64,000 nucleotides of DNA from Agreia sp. VKM Ac-1783 (GTDB lineage: Bacteria > Actinomycetota > Actinomycetes > Actinomycetales > Microbacteriaceae): positions 248,001 to 312,000 of the forward strand of contig NZ_FXWI01000003.1 of NCBI RefSeq assembly GCF_900177765.1, read 5' to 3'. A program made the position numbers and the translations under genes. The notes below the pieces were generated by a model. The model did not search any database and had not been told where the DNA came from. It was given only the letters and a program-made list of their open reading frames with translations. Below, piece by piece: positions 44,388 through 53,165 of this stretch (position 1 is its first letter; every line of letters starts with the position of its first letter).

Positions 44388-46925
44388 CTACGTGTTGTCT
44401 CCGCCGGTCTGGTCGGCTCCGACCTCGTCGCGCGCAGAGTAGTTCTGCCGATCGAACCCGACCCCGTCTTCGCCCGACCACAGCCACTGGGCGACCTCGG
44501 GAATGTCCTCGCCGTGTTCGCGCGTGTACTGCCGGGCGCGCATGCGCGCATCCTGCATATCCTGTCGCAGCGCGGCGGCCTTCGACCCTAGCCCGGGCAC
44601 CCGATCGATCGCGTCGATCACCAGGTGGTACCGGTCGAGGTTGTTGAGCATGAGCATGTCGAACGGCGTGGTCGTCGTGCCGTTCTCGATGAACCCGCGC
44701 ACGTGGAGGTTGGCATTCGCGGCCCGACGATAGGTCAGGCGGTGGATGAGCCACGGGTATCCGTGATACGCGAAAACGATGGGCTTGTCAGTCGTGAAGA
44801 TGGTGTCGAAGTCGCGGTTCGACAGCCCGTGCGGATGCTCCGTGTCGTCTTGCAGGCGCATGAGATCGACCACATTCACGACGCGAACGCGCAGCTCGGG
44901 CAGATGCTGGCGCAGCAGGGATGCGGCCGCGAGCGTCTCGATGGTCGGGATATCGCCGGCGCACGCGAGCACGATGTCGGGCTCGTCGCTCGGCCGCTCG
45001 GTGCCGGCCCAGTCCCAGATTCCGAGGCCACGCGTGCAGTGCGCCACGGCCTCGGGCATGCTGAGCCACTGCGGACCCGGCTGTTTTCCGGCGACGACCA
45101 CGTTGACATAGTCGACGCTGCGCAGGCAGTGGTCGTAGGTCGAGAGCAGGGTGTTCGCGTCGACCGGCAGGTACACCCGCACGACGTCGGCCTTCTTGTT
45201 CACGACGTGGTCGATGAATCCCGGGTCCTGGTGGCTGAACCCGTTGTGATCTTGCCTCCAGACGTGGCTGGAGAGCAGGTAGTTGAGGCTAGAGACGGAG
45301 CGGCGCCACGGAATCGATCGGGCGACCTGCAACCACTTGGCGTGCTGGTTGAACATCGAGTCGACGATGTGGATGAACGCCTCGTAGCAGTTGAACAACC
45401 CGTGTCGACCGGTGAGGAGGTACCCCTCGAGCCAGCCCTGGCACTGGTGCTCCGACAGCATCTCCATAACGCGGCCGGCTCGGGCGAGGTTCAGGTCGAC
45501 GGGCAGGATCTCGGCGTTCCACTGCTTGTCGGTCGCCTCGTAGACCTCCTGCAGGCGATTGGATGCCGTCTCGTCGGGCCCGAAGATGCGGAAGTTGTTG
45601 GGGTTGAGACGAATGACGTCGGCGAGCCATCGTCCGAGAACCTTGGTCGCCTCGGCCGTCTCGTGGCCGGGGGCCGTGACGTCGACGCCGTATTCGCGGA
45701 AGTCCGGCATCCGGAGCTCGCGGCGCAGCAGCCCGCCGTTGGAGTACGGCGTCGCGCTCATGCGCAGATAGCCCTCGGGTGCGAGGCCGGTGACGAAGGG
45801 GGTCGGTGCGCCTGTGGAGTCGAAGAGCTCCTCCGGCTTGTACTTCTTCATCCACGATTCGAGCAGTCGAGTGTGTGCCTCGGTGTCGCGGGCGCTGGCG
45901 AGGGGAACCTGGTGCGCGCGCCAGGTGTTCTCGACGGGCAGGCCGTCGATCTCGACGGGGCAGGTCCAGCCCTTGGGCGTGCGCAGAATGATCATGGGCC
46001 AGCGGGGAGTGCCCTCGAGTGTGCCGTCGGCGGCATCCTGCTTGATGGCGGCGATCTCGTTGAGCACGGCGTCGAGCGTCTCGGCCATGCGGGCGTGCAC
46101 GAGCAGAGGGTCTTCGCCGTCGAAGCCGCCCGACACGATGTGCGGGTTGTGGCCGTAGCCGCGCATCAGCGCGAGCAGGTCTTCTTCGGGGATTCGCGCG
46201 AGCACCGTGGGATTGGCGATCTTGTAGCCGTTGAGGTGCAGAATCGGCAGAACCACGCCGTCTTGCAGGGGGTCGATGAACTTGTTCGAGTGCCACGACG
46301 TGGCGAGCGGACCTGTCTCGGCTTCGCCGTCGCCGATCACCGCCGCGACCAGCAGGTTCGGATTGTCGAAGGCGGCTCCATAGGCGTGCGAGAGCGAGTA
46401 GCCCAGCTCGCCGCCCTCGTTGATCGAGCCGGGCGTCTCGGGCGCCGCATGGCTCGGGATGCCGCCGGGAAAGCTGAACTGCCGGAACAGGGCGCGCATG
46501 CCGTCGGTCGTCTGGTCGATCTTCGAGTAGATCTCGGAGTAGGTGCCGTCGAGCCACGCGTTGGCCACCATGCCCGGACCGCCGTGGCCGGGGCCCGCGA
46601 TGTAGAGGGTCGGCAGCGAGCGCTGCCGGATCATGCGGTTCAGATGCGCGTAGACGAAGTTGAGGCCGGGCGTGGTTCCCCAGTGGCCGAGCAGCCGCGG
46701 CTTCACGTCGTCTCGACTGAGAGGCTGCTCGAGCAGAGGGTTGTCGAGCAGGTAGATCTGGCCGACAGAGAGGTAGTTCGCGGCCCGCCACCAGGCGTCG
46801 ACCTGCAGAAGAGCGTCGCCCTCGAGAGGTTCGGCCGGGCGCTGATACCAGGGGTTGTGCGCGTCGCGCGGAATGACGGGCGACTGGAGCCCATCGACGG
46901 TGGATGTGGATGCGGAACCGGTCAT
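44388..46925 (-). CDS. xfp: Xylulose-5-phosphate/fructose-6-phosphate phosphoketolase
   Basis: 845 aa, the family's full length. It splits xylulose 5-phosphate or fructose 6-phosphate with phosphate into acetyl phosphate and an aldose phosphate, using thiamine diphosphate. Typical segments: [79 protein letters not shown] (TPP/Mg2+ site) and [19 protein letters not shown]. The ATG at 46925 has a GAGGAG Shine-Dalgarno. No acetate kinase or phosphotransacetylase gene is next to it. It follows the TIGR02611 gene by 42 bp. Confidence 0.95.
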   Translation of the reverse strand: MTGSASTSTVDGLQSPVIPRDAHNPWYQRPAEPLEGDALLQVDAWWRAANYLSVGQIYLLDNPLLEQPLSRDDVKPRLLGHWGTTPGLNFVYAHLNRMIRQRSLPTLYIAGPGHGGPGMVANAWLDGTYSEIYSKIDQTTDGMRALFRQFSFPGGIPSHAAPETPGSINEGGELGYSLSHAYGAAFDNPNLLVAAVIGDGEAETGPLATSWHSNKFIDPLQDGVVLPILHLNGYKIANPTVLARIPEEDLLALMRGYGHNPHIVSGGFDGEDPLLVHARMAETLDAVLNEIAAIKQDAADGTLEGTPRWPMIILRTPKGWTCPVEIDGLPVENTWRAHQVPLASARDTEAHTRLLESWMKKYKPEELFDSTGAPTPFVTGLAPEGYLRMSATPYSNGGLLRRELRMPDFREYGVDVTAPGHETAEATKVLGRWLADVIRLNPNNFRIFGPDETASNRLQEVYEATDKQWNAEILPVDLNLARAGRVMEMLSEHQCQGWLEGYLLTGRHGLFNCYEAFIHIVDSMFNQHAKWLQVARSIPWRRSVSSLNYLLSSHVWRQDHNGFSHQDPGFIDHVVNKKADVVRVYLPVDANTLLSTYDHCLRSVDYVNVVVAGKQPGPQWLSMPEAVAHCTRGLGIWDWAGTERPSDEPDIVLACAGDIPTIETLAAASLLRQHLPELRVRVVNVVDLMRLQDDTEHPHGLSNRDFDTIFTTDKPIVFAYHGYPWLIHRLTYRRAANANLHVRGFIENGTTTTPFDMLMLNNLDRYHLVIDAIDRVPGLGSKAAALRQDMQDARMRARQYTREHGEDIPEVAQWLWSGEDGVGFDRQNYSARDEVGADQTGGDNT

Positions 46926-46967
46926 CGAACGTCTCCTCTGCACTGCACTGGCGAAGTGCTGCTCATC

Positions 46968-47339
46968 TTATGACCGTGATGCGTCCATTCGGGAGGTACT
47001 TGACGTGCGGGCTGCCCGGGATGCGCGCCACGACTTCCAGCGCGAGACGGCCTTCGCCAGTGCGCGCTTCAGCCACTGGCCCAGGCGGTGGGCAGCGGGA
47101 AATTCCGTGCCGAGAATGGCGATGCCCAAGAACACGATCAGCCAGCCCGGCCCCGGCAGGGGCACGAGGATCAGTCCGACGACAGCGACCGTCGCGCCGA
47201 GAACTCCGACGGCGAATCGGTAGGCGAACCGGATGCGCGGGTGCCGCTCGACCCAGGCACGAGCTCGGCGTAGAAGGCGGCGCATAGGGTGCTGCGGGCT
47301 CTCGCCGACCTCGATCTCTCGGGTGAGGGTGTCCGTCAT
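46968..47339 (-). CDS. PGPGW (TIGR02611) family membrane protein
   Basis: 123 aa. Two hydrophobic spans flank the conserved PLPGPGWLIVFLGIAILGTEF, the hallmark of the PGPGW transmembrane family found in actinobacteria. N- and C-termini are Arg-rich. Function unknown. A TACCGT -10 element (minus strand 47346-47351) is 6 nt before the ATG, so it is leaderless. The repeat cluster at 47384 lies just upstream of its promoter. Confidence 0.82.
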   Translation of the reverse strand: MTDTLTREIEVGESPQHPMRRLLRRARAWVERHPRIRFAYRFAVGVLGATVAVVGLILVPLPGPGWLIVFLGIAILGTEFPAAHRLGQWLKRALAKAVSRWKSWRASRAARTSSTSRMDASRS

Positions 47340-47383
47340 GACCTCACGGTAGGTGAGAACCCTCCTTTTTGGCTGAGGGACAT

Positions 47384-47554
47384 GGTCTCGATACGGCCGC
47401 GGGCGGCCTACTCGACCAGCGCACGCGGAGCGGCGGCGCGCGAATACTCGACCGGCGCGAAAGCGTCCCCGGGCGGCCTACTCGACCCGCGCGAAAGCAC
47501 CCCCTGCGCTGATCGAGTAGTCGCGCGAGGAACGAGCCGACGTATCGAGATCAC
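47384..47554. repeat. Dispersed CTCGATACG/CTACTCGACC repeat cluster in a divergent intergenic region
   Basis: It begins GGTCTCGATACG and ends CGTATCGAGATCAC. Between them are three degenerate CCTACTCGACC / GAATACTCGACC units (47407, 47442, 47477 regions) and an inverted copy TGCGCTGATCGAGTAGTCGC (47504 region). This and the promoter to its right occupy the 326-bp gap between the PGPGW and DeoR genes. Confidence 0.85.
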
Positions 47555-47574
47555 ATCCAAAATCTGTGCTTATC

Positions 47575-47603
47575 TTGCTTTCACAGGTAAACAGACATAA
47601 AGT
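47575..47603 (+). promoter_or_regulatory. Promoter of the fructose operon
   Basis: TTGCTT (47575-47580), a 17-bp spacer and TAAAGT (47598-47603), giving a leader of about 55 nt before the deoR-type gene. Unlike most genes here this transcript is not leaderless; the AT-rich stretch 47580-47625 is the likely site for the regulator. Confidence 0.5.
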
Positions 47604-47665
47604 CACATCACAACACAGGCACAAGCGGGTTCGCAGACGAATCGAAGGACGAGGTCAACGACGAC

Positions 47666-48451
47666 ATGTACGCGATAGAGCGCCACCAGAAGATCGGTGA
47701 GGAGATCGGCTTGCAGGGCCGAGTCACGGTCACCGAGCTCTCCGAGCGATTCGGCGTCACCGCAGAGACTGTGCGTCGGGATCTCGACCACCTCGAACGT
47801 CGCGGCGTTCTGCTGCGCGTGCACGGCGGCGCCGTCGCCGGGTCGAAGACGAGCCTGTCCGAATCGACCGTCGCCGTCAGGGCCGACAAATCCCGCGATG
47901 CGAAGCTCCTGATCGCCCGCGCAGCCCTCGGCATGATCGGCGACACCTTCCGCGGCTCGATCCTGCTCGACGCCGGCACGACCACAGGGGCGCTCGCCGA
48001 ACTGCTCGTCGACTGGAACCCGTCGCACGGGCATCCGCTGACCATCATCACCAACTCTGTGCCGATCGCTGCTCTGCTGCACCTCAACCCCGCCATCGAG
48101 CTGCACCTTCTCGGTGGCAGCGTCAGGGGCATCACGAGCGCCGCCGTCGGAGCGTCGACCATCGAACAGCTCGACCGTCTGCGCCCGGACATCGCCTTCA
48201 TCGGTACGAACGGTGTGAGCGCCGGCTTCGGTCTCAGTACCCCCGAAGAGCGAGAAGCGGCGGTCAAGGCCGCGATGATCCGTCGCTCACGCCGCTCTGT
48301 GGTGCTCGCCGATTCGAGCAAGCTCGACGAAGAGGCGCTCTATCGCTTCGCCGAACTGCGCGATCTCGACACCCTCGTCTCTGACGTCGACCCCGCCGGC
48401 ACTCTCTCCGCCGCCCTCGATGCCGAGGGCGTGGAGGTGATCGTGCCGTGA
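47666..48451 (+). CDS. DeoR/GlpR family regulator of the fructose operon
   Basis: 261 aa. DeoR HTH at residues 1-57 (MYAIERHQKIGEEIGLQGRV, LSERFGVTAETVRRDLDHLE) and a DeoRC sugar-phosphate sensor domain (about 75-230) with DAGTTTGALAELL and GTNGVSAGFGLSTPEE. It overlaps fruK by 4 bp (GTGA), so it is the local regulator of fructose use, probably sensing fructose 1-phosphate (inference from FruR-type proteins). Confidence 0.9.
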   Translation: MYAIERHQKIGEEIGLQGRVTVTELSERFGVTAETVRRDLDHLERRGVLLRVHGGAVAGSKTSLSESTVAVRADKSRDAKLLIARAALGMIGDTFRGSILLDAGTTTGALAELLVDWNPSHGHPLTIITNSVPIAALLHLNPAIELHLLGGSVRGITSAAVGASTIEQLDRLRPDIAFIGTNGVSAGFGLSTPEEREAAVKAAMIRRSRRSVVLADSSKLDEEALYRFAELRDLDTLVSDVDPAGTLSAALDAEGVEVIVP

Positions 48452-49437
48452 TCGTGACTCTCACCGTGAACCCGTCGTTCGACCGCACCGTCGAGCTCGT
48501 CGCGCCTCTCGAGCGAGGTCAGGTGCAGCGAGCCGTCGTCACGGGCCAAGAGCCCGGCGGCAAAGGAGTGAACGTCTCTCGGGCCCTGCACGCGGCCGGA
48601 TGTGACACCCTCGCAATCCTGCCCGGCGCGTCGACAGACCCGCTGGTGGCGGCGCTCGAGGTGTCGGGCATACCGACGGCCGCGGTCGCGATCGACTCGC
48701 CCATCCGGTCGAATATCACCCTGGCCGAGCCCGACGGCACGACGACGAAACTCAACGACCCGGGTGTGCGACTCTCGGAGGCCGTGGTCGCCGAGCTCAT
48801 CGATGTGGTCGTGACGCAGTCCGCGTCTGCGTCGTGGCTCGTGCTGGCCGGATCCGTGCCGCCCGGCGTAGCCGACACGTTCTATGCCTCGCTCGTGCGT
48901 GCCGTGCGGCTCTCGCCCAGGGCTCCGCGCATCGCCGTCGACAGCTCGGGTGCGCCCCTCGCGGCCCTCGTCGCCTCGGGCGAGAGGGTCGACCTCATCA
49001 AGCCGAACGCCGAAGAACTGCTGCAGCTGGCCGAGTCGCAGGGACTCGACACCGGATCTGCGACGCACGAGCAGCTCGAGGCCGATCCCGAGCTCGCGGT
49101 CTCGCTGGCGCGGTCGCTGCTGTCTCCGTCGCTCGGAGCGGTGCTCGTGACGCTCGGCTCGCACGGGGCGGTCCTGGTCGATGCGGAGGGCGCATGGCGT
49201 GCGCCTGCTCCACGCATCGTGGCCCGCAGCACCGTCGGAGCGGGCGACTGCTCGCTCGCCGGTTACGTGCTCGCAGATCAGCGTGGCGACCTCGCCGCCG
49301 GCCGCCTCGCTCAAGCGGTGGCTCACGGTGCCGCCGCCGCCTCACTCCCCGGTACGACCGTGCCGACACTCGAACAGACACATCCAGGCGACATCGTCGT
49401 CACCACGATTCCGCGCATCGCCGCGGGGCAGATCTAA
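48448..49437 (+). CDS. fruK: 1-phosphofructokinase
   Basis: 329 aa, PfkB family: ATP-dependent phosphorylation of fructose 1-phosphate to fructose 1,6-bisphosphate. MIVTLTVNPSFDRTVEL is the family N-terminus; GGKGVNVSRAL and the C-terminal STVGAGDCSLAGY (anion hole and catalytic Asp) are intact. The GTG start overlaps the regulator stop. fruA follows 16 bp downstream with a good Shine-Dalgarno. Confidence 0.93.
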   Translation: MIVTLTVNPSFDRTVELVAPLERGQVQRAVVTGQEPGGKGVNVSRALHAAGCDTLAILPGASTDPLVAALEVSGIPTAAVAIDSPIRSNITLAEPDGTTTKLNDPGVRLSEAVVAELIDVVVTQSASASWLVLAGSVPPGVADTFYASLVRAVRLSPRAPRIAVDSSGAPLAALVASGERVDLIKPNAEELLQLAESQGLDTGSATHEQLEADPELAVSLARSLLSPSLGAVLVTLGSHGAVLVDAEGAWRAPAPRIVARSTVGAGDCSLAGYVLADQRGDLAAGRLAQAVAHGAAAASLPGTTVPTLEQTHPGDIVVTTIPRIAAGQI

Positions 49438-49453
49438 ACAAAGGAGAACAAGG

Positions 49454-51523
49454 ATGTCTTCACTCATCACCCCCGGGCTGGTGATCCTCGACGAGGATCT
49501 CGGAGCCGATCGCGCGGGCGTCATCAGGCGCCTCGCAGAGCTGGTCACCGCATCCGGTCGCGCCAGTGACACCGAGGCGCTGTTCGCGGATGCCTGGGCG
49601 CGCGAGAGCAAGACCGACACCGGAATCCCGGGCGGAATCGCGATCCCGCACTGCCGGTCGACCGCTGTGCTCGAGCCGACCCTGGCCATGGCGCGACCTG
49701 CGCCCGCGGTCGACTTCGGCGCATCCGACGGCCCCGCCGACATCATCTTCTTCATCGCTGCGCCCGACGGCGCAGACCAGGCGCACCTCGTGCTGCTCTC
49801 GAAGCTCGCCCGCTCGCTCATCAAGCCCGAGTTCGTGACCGCTCTGCGCGAGGCCCCCAGCGCACAGGCGATCGTCGATCTCGTCGACGAGGCCCTCTCG
49901 GATGAGCCAGCCCCGGCCGCCGCGCCCGTCGCGGACTCGACGCCCGCCGCATCGTCATCGGCTACCGACGCGTCGAACGCGGCGACCCGACCCATCCTGG
50001 TGGCCGTCACGGCCTGCCCGACCGGAATCGCGCACACGTACATGGCGGCCGATTCGCTCGTCGCCGCGGCCAAGCGAGCCGGAGCGGAACTGCACGTCGA
50101 GACACAGGGGTCGTCGAGCGTGACTCCCCTCGACCCCGCACTGATCGCCAACGCGGTCGCCGTGATCTTCGCGGTCGACGTCGACGTGCGCGACAAGGCA
50201 CGTTTCGCGGGCAAGCCCGTCATCCAGGCGCCGGTCAAGCGCGGCATCGACGAGCCCGACAAGATGGTCGCCGAAGCCCTCGCCGCAGCCGACGACCCGC
50301 AGGCGCGACGCGTCTCGGGTGACGGCGCAGCGGCATCCACCAACACCGCGACCGACGAGCACGTGGGCCAGAAGATCAAGCGCTGGCTGCTCACCGGTGT
50401 CAGCTACATGATCCCGTTCGTCGCTGGTGGCGGTCTGCTGATCGCCCTCGGGTTCCTGCTCGGCGGGTATCAGATCAGCGACAGCGCGAAGGACATCATC
50501 CTTCAGAACAGCCTCTTCAACCTGCCGGATGGCGGGCTGGGCACCTACCTGGGCGCGGTGGCCTTCGCCATCGGAGCCGCGTCGATGGGCTTCCTCGTTC
50601 CCGCCCTCGCCGGCTACATCGCCTACGCCATCGCCGACAGGCCGGGCATCGCGGTGGGCTTCACTGCCGGTGCCGTCGCCCTGCTGATGAACGCCGGATT
50701 CCTCGGCGGTCTCGTCGGAGGTCTGCTGGCCGGATTCATCGCGTGGGCCCTTGGCCGACTGCAGGTTCCGCGCTGGCTGCGCGGACTGATGCCCGTGGTC
50801 ATCATTCCGCTCGTCGGCTCGATCTTCGCGTCGGGGCTCATGGTGATCGTGCTCGGCGGGCCGATCGCGCTGCTGATGACCGGCCTCAGCGATTGGCTGT
50901 CGTCGCTCACGGGTGCCAGCGCCATCATCCTGGGACTCATCCTCGGAGTGATGATGGCCGCCGACCTGGGTGGCCCCATCAACAAGGTCGCGTACGCCTT
51001 CGCCGTGGCCGGACTCTCGGCTGGGTCGATCACCAATCAGGCGCCCTGGCAGATCATGGCCGCCGTCATGGCGGCGGGAATGGTTCCGCCGCTGGCGCTC
51101 GCCTTCGCCACCGTGCTCGACAAGAAGCTGTTCAGCATGGCTGAGCGCGAGAATGGCAAGGCCGCCTGGCTGCTCGGTGCCGCCTTCATCTCCGAGGGTG
51201 CCATTCCGTTCGCCGCCGTCGACCCGCTGCGCGTCATTCCCGCCGGAATCGTGGGCAGCGCCCTGACCGGTGCGATCGTCATGGGCACGGGAGTCACCTC
51301 GCAGGCGCCGCACGGAGGCATCTTCGTGTTCTTCGCGATCGGCAACCTCGCCATGTTCATCGTGGCAATTCTCGCCGGAACCATCGTGTCGGGTCTGCTC
51401 GTCGTCGCCCTCAAGAAGTGGGTGCGTCGTCGCCCGGTCGAGGGTGCCGAGGGCGCAGCCGCATCCGGCGCAGTCGTCGCGGGATCCGCCGCCCCGACCG
51501 CGGTGCCGGCTGCCGCTCGCTGA
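49454..51523 (+). CDS. fruA: PTS fructose transporter, EIIABC
   Basis: 689 aa, three fused PTS domains. EIIA (about 1-150) has the phosphorylated His66 in IPHC; EIIB (about 178-275) has Cys188 in TACPTGIAH; EIIC (about 310-665) is a membrane domain of nine or so spans, with GVSYMIPFVAGGGLLIALGF and the GAAFISEGAIPFA sugar-site motif. It imports fructose as fructose 1-phosphate. An AAGGAGAACAAGG Shine-Dalgarno precedes the ATG at 49454. Ala/Ser-rich linkers join the domains. Confidence 0.95.
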   Translation: MSSLITPGLVILDEDLGADRAGVIRRLAELVTASGRASDTEALFADAWARESKTDTGIPGGIAIPHCRSTAVLEPTLAMARPAPAVDFGASDGPADIIFFIAAPDGADQAHLVLLSKLARSLIKPEFVTALREAPSAQAIVDLVDEALSDEPAPAAAPVADSTPAASSSATDASNAATRPILVAVTACPTGIAHTYMAADSLVAAAKRAGAELHVETQGSSSVTPLDPALIANAVAVIFAVDVDVRDKARFAGKPVIQAPVKRGIDEPDKMVAEALAAADDPQARRVSGDGAAASTNTATDEHVGQKIKRWLLTGVSYMIPFVAGGGLLIALGFLLGGYQISDSAKDIILQNSLFNLPDGGLGTYLGAVAFAIGAASMGFLVPALAGYIAYAIADRPGIAVGFTAGAVALLMNAGFLGGLVGGLLAGFIAWALGRLQVPRWLRGLMPVVIIPLVGSIFASGLMVIVLGGPIALLMTGLSDWLSSLTGASAIILGLILGVMMAADLGGPINKVAYAFAVAGLSAGSITNQAPWQIMAAVMAAGMVPPLALAFATVLDKKLFSMAERENGKAAWLLGAAFISEGAIPFAAVDPLRVIPAGIVGSALTGAIVMGTGVTSQAPHGGIFVFFAIGNLAMFIVAILAGTIVSGLLVVALKKWVRRRPVEGAEGAAASGAVVAGSAAPTAVPAAAR

Positions 51524-51587
51524 GCCGGCCCCGGGCATCCGGTTACACACTCATCACACACATTCAGATAAACGAAACGAGAAACTC

Positions 51588-51857
51588 ATGCCAGAACGCA
51601 ACGCAACCATCGCCAGCCGCGTCGGACTTCACGCCCGCCCCGCCTCCGTCTTCATCGAGGCTGTCAAGCGCCAGCCCATGAAGGTGACCATCTCGAAGGG
51701 CGGCAGCACTCCGCTCGACGCCGCGAGCATCCTCTCGATCATGAGCCTGGGCGCCGCGAACGGCGACATCGTCACCCTCGCGGCCGAGGGCGACGGCGCC
51801 GAGGCGGCGCTCGAGGAGCTCGCGGGCCTGCTCGAGACCGACCTCGACGCCGAATAG
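51588..51857 (+). CDS. ptsH: HPr phosphocarrier
   Basis: 89 aa, the standard HPr size. H15 in GLHARPAS is the phosphorylated residue. The usual regulatory Ser46 region reads AASILSIMSLG, with Ser at the expected site (no HPr kinase is expected in actinobacteria). It passes phosphate from enzyme I to FruA. Enzyme I is not in the window. The 64-bp gap after fruA contains an A-rich GAAACGAGAAA ribosome site. Confidence 0.95.
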   Translation: MPERNATIASRVGLHARPASVFIEAVKRQPMKVTISKGGSTPLDAASILSIMSLGAANGDIVTLAAEGDGAEAALEELAGLLETDLDAE

Positions 51858-51864
51858 TCGCTGC

Positions 51865-51964
51865 TGCGCTGATCGAGTAGTCGCGCGAGGAACGAGCCGA
51901 CGTATCGAGATCACCCACGGGTGGTCTCGATAGTCGGTTCGTTCCTCGCTACTCGACCGGCGCA
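51865..51964. repeat. Large palindromic copy of the dispersed repeat
   Basis: A 100-bp near-perfect inverted repeat. The left arm begins TGCGCTGATCGAGTAG and ends CGTATCGAGATCACCC; the right arm begins GGGTGGTCTCGATAG and ends CTACTCGACCGGCGCA. Arms of about 46-50 bp pair with a few mismatches around ACG. It starts 7 bp after the ptsH stop and ends 14 bp before the convergent HxlR stop, so it is probably a bidirectional terminator. Confidence 0.9.
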
Positions 51965-51978
51965 GCTGCTCTGTGGGC

Positions 51979-52620
51979 TCAGGCGGCGAGGTGGAACGTG
52001 TTCGCGAAGCGGCCGAGCAGTTCGGCCCTGCCGCGCAGCACCTCGACCTCGCCGGTTTCGATGGCCCGCAGCGGGGCCAGCTCGCCAGAGATGAGCCGAT
52101 GGATGGCCGGCCCTGTAGCGAAGGCGACATCCACAGGGCCGTCGCCGCGCGTCACATCGAGGGCTGATCCGTCGACGCGGATGACGAGCTCGTCATCGCC
52201 GAGGCGTGCCGCATACGACGTGGCCGGCAGATCGATCGCGATCGCGGGCTGAAAAGCGGTGCGCAGGTCGATGGTCAGCGAATCGGGAGTGATGATCTGC
52301 TCGACTCGCGCGTCACCCAAGGCCTTGAACCCCCAGGCGCCCAGAGCCAGTACGACGGGCTCCAATTCGCGACCATACGGCGTCAACTCGTAGACGATGA
52401 CGCGTGAGCGCGGCGCCCGTCGCGTGATTCCCGCCGCCTGCAACTCCTTGAGTCTGGCCGCCAGAATGTTGCTGGGGATGCGGGGGAGGCCCGCGGCGAG
52501 CTCGCCGTAACGGCGGGGCCCCACGAGCAGGTCTCGCACGATGAGCAGTGCCCAGCGCTCGCCGATGAGCTCGACCGCGCGCGAGATGCCGGAGTACTGC
52601 CCGTAATCCCGTGCGGCCAT
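51979..52620 (-). CDS. HxlR-type winged-helix regulator with extra C-terminal domain
   Basis: 213 aa, longer than usual HxlR proteins (110-130 aa). Residues 1-110 are HxlR-like (GISRAVELIGERWALLIVRD, GLPRIPSNILAARLKEL, YELTPYGREL). The last 95 residues look like a small SCP2-type lipid/sterol-binding fold (TIDLRTAFQPAIAIDL, ALDVTRGDGPVDV), which may sense a ligand. It is the second gene of an operon, 11 bp after a VOC gene. The palindrome upstream of that gene is its probable operator. Confidence 0.85.
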   Translation of the reverse strand: MAARDYGQYSGISRAVELIGERWALLIVRDLLVGPRRYGELAAGLPRIPSNILAARLKELQAAGITRRAPRSRVIVYELTPYGRELEPVVLALGAWGFKALGDARVEQIITPDSLTIDLRTAFQPAIAIDLPATSYAARLGDDELVIRVDGSALDVTRGDGPVDVAFATGPAIHRLISGELAPLRAIETGEVEVLRGRAELLGRFANTFHLAA

Positions 52621-52631
52621 CGATCTCAGTC

Positions 52632-53069
52632 CTACTCGGGCTGCTGGGTCGCGGCGGCCTCGGGGCCTTGCTCCGCGGCTACCGGGTCCATCCAACCGAA
52701 CTCGATGAGGTTTCCGTCGGGGTCGGTGATCTGGCGCTGGTACATGAACCCGTAGTCGGATGCCGGCTGCGGCTCGGTGCCGCCGGCCGCGAGGCCGCTC
52801 GTCACGGCATCGTCGACCGCGTCGCGACTGTCGAGGAAGATCGCCGTGGAGACGGACGGGTTGACGGCGTTGTCGCCGATCGGCAGCTTCGTGAACGTCT
52901 GGAAGAACTCGCGCACCAGGATCATGAAATAGTTGTGGCCGTCTTCGACGACGACACAGGCCGCATTGTGATCGGTGAACTTGGGATTGATCGAGAATCC
53001 GAGCGCTTCGTAGAACGCCTTGGCGCGCTCGAGATCGGTGACGGGCAGGTTGACGAACATCGACTTCAT
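52632..53069 (-). CDS. VOC family protein
   Basis: 145 aa. MKSMFVNLPVTDLERAKAFY is the usual VOC beginning, and RQITDPDGNLIEFGWMDP the usual end, with Glu as metal ligand. The middle FYEALGFSINP and SVSTAIFLDSRDAVDD segments fit the PhnB-like/glyoxalase_2 subgroup. An Ala/Glu/Gln-rich tail extends beyond the fold. A GAGGAG Shine-Dalgarno precedes the ATG at 53069. It is co-transcribed with the HxlR gene, suggesting an inducible detoxification function. Confidence 0.87.
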   Translation of the reverse strand: MKSMFVNLPVTDLERAKAFYEALGFSINPKFTDHNAACVVVEDGHNYFMILVREFFQTFTKLPIGDNAVNPSVSTAIFLDSRDAVDDAVTSGLAAGGTEPQPASDYGFMYQRQITDPDGNLIEFGWMDPVAAEQGPEAAATQQPE

Positions 53070-53111
53070 TGTTGAGCTCCTCAGAACGGTCACGGAGTGT
53101 GATGTCCTGAT

Positions 53112-53128
53112 ACTTGCAAAAAGCAAGT
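53112..53128. promoter_or_regulatory. HxlR-type operator, ACTTGC-N5-GCAAGT
   Basis: A perfect 17-bp inverted repeat, ACTTGC-AAAAA-GCAAGT, 43 bp before the VOC start. The lone clear palindrome upstream of the VOC-hxlR operon. Confidence 0.78.
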
Positions 53129-53165
53129 GAGCCGTCAAGGGGCGATGGGCGATCGGTCCGATTCG

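Noticed and set aside
44625-46973. A 782-codon open frame on the plus strand opposite xfp
   Set aside because: Antisense to a full-length phosphoketolase with all motifs; its composition (Arg/Gly/Val/Asp-rich) is that of a high-GC shadow frame.
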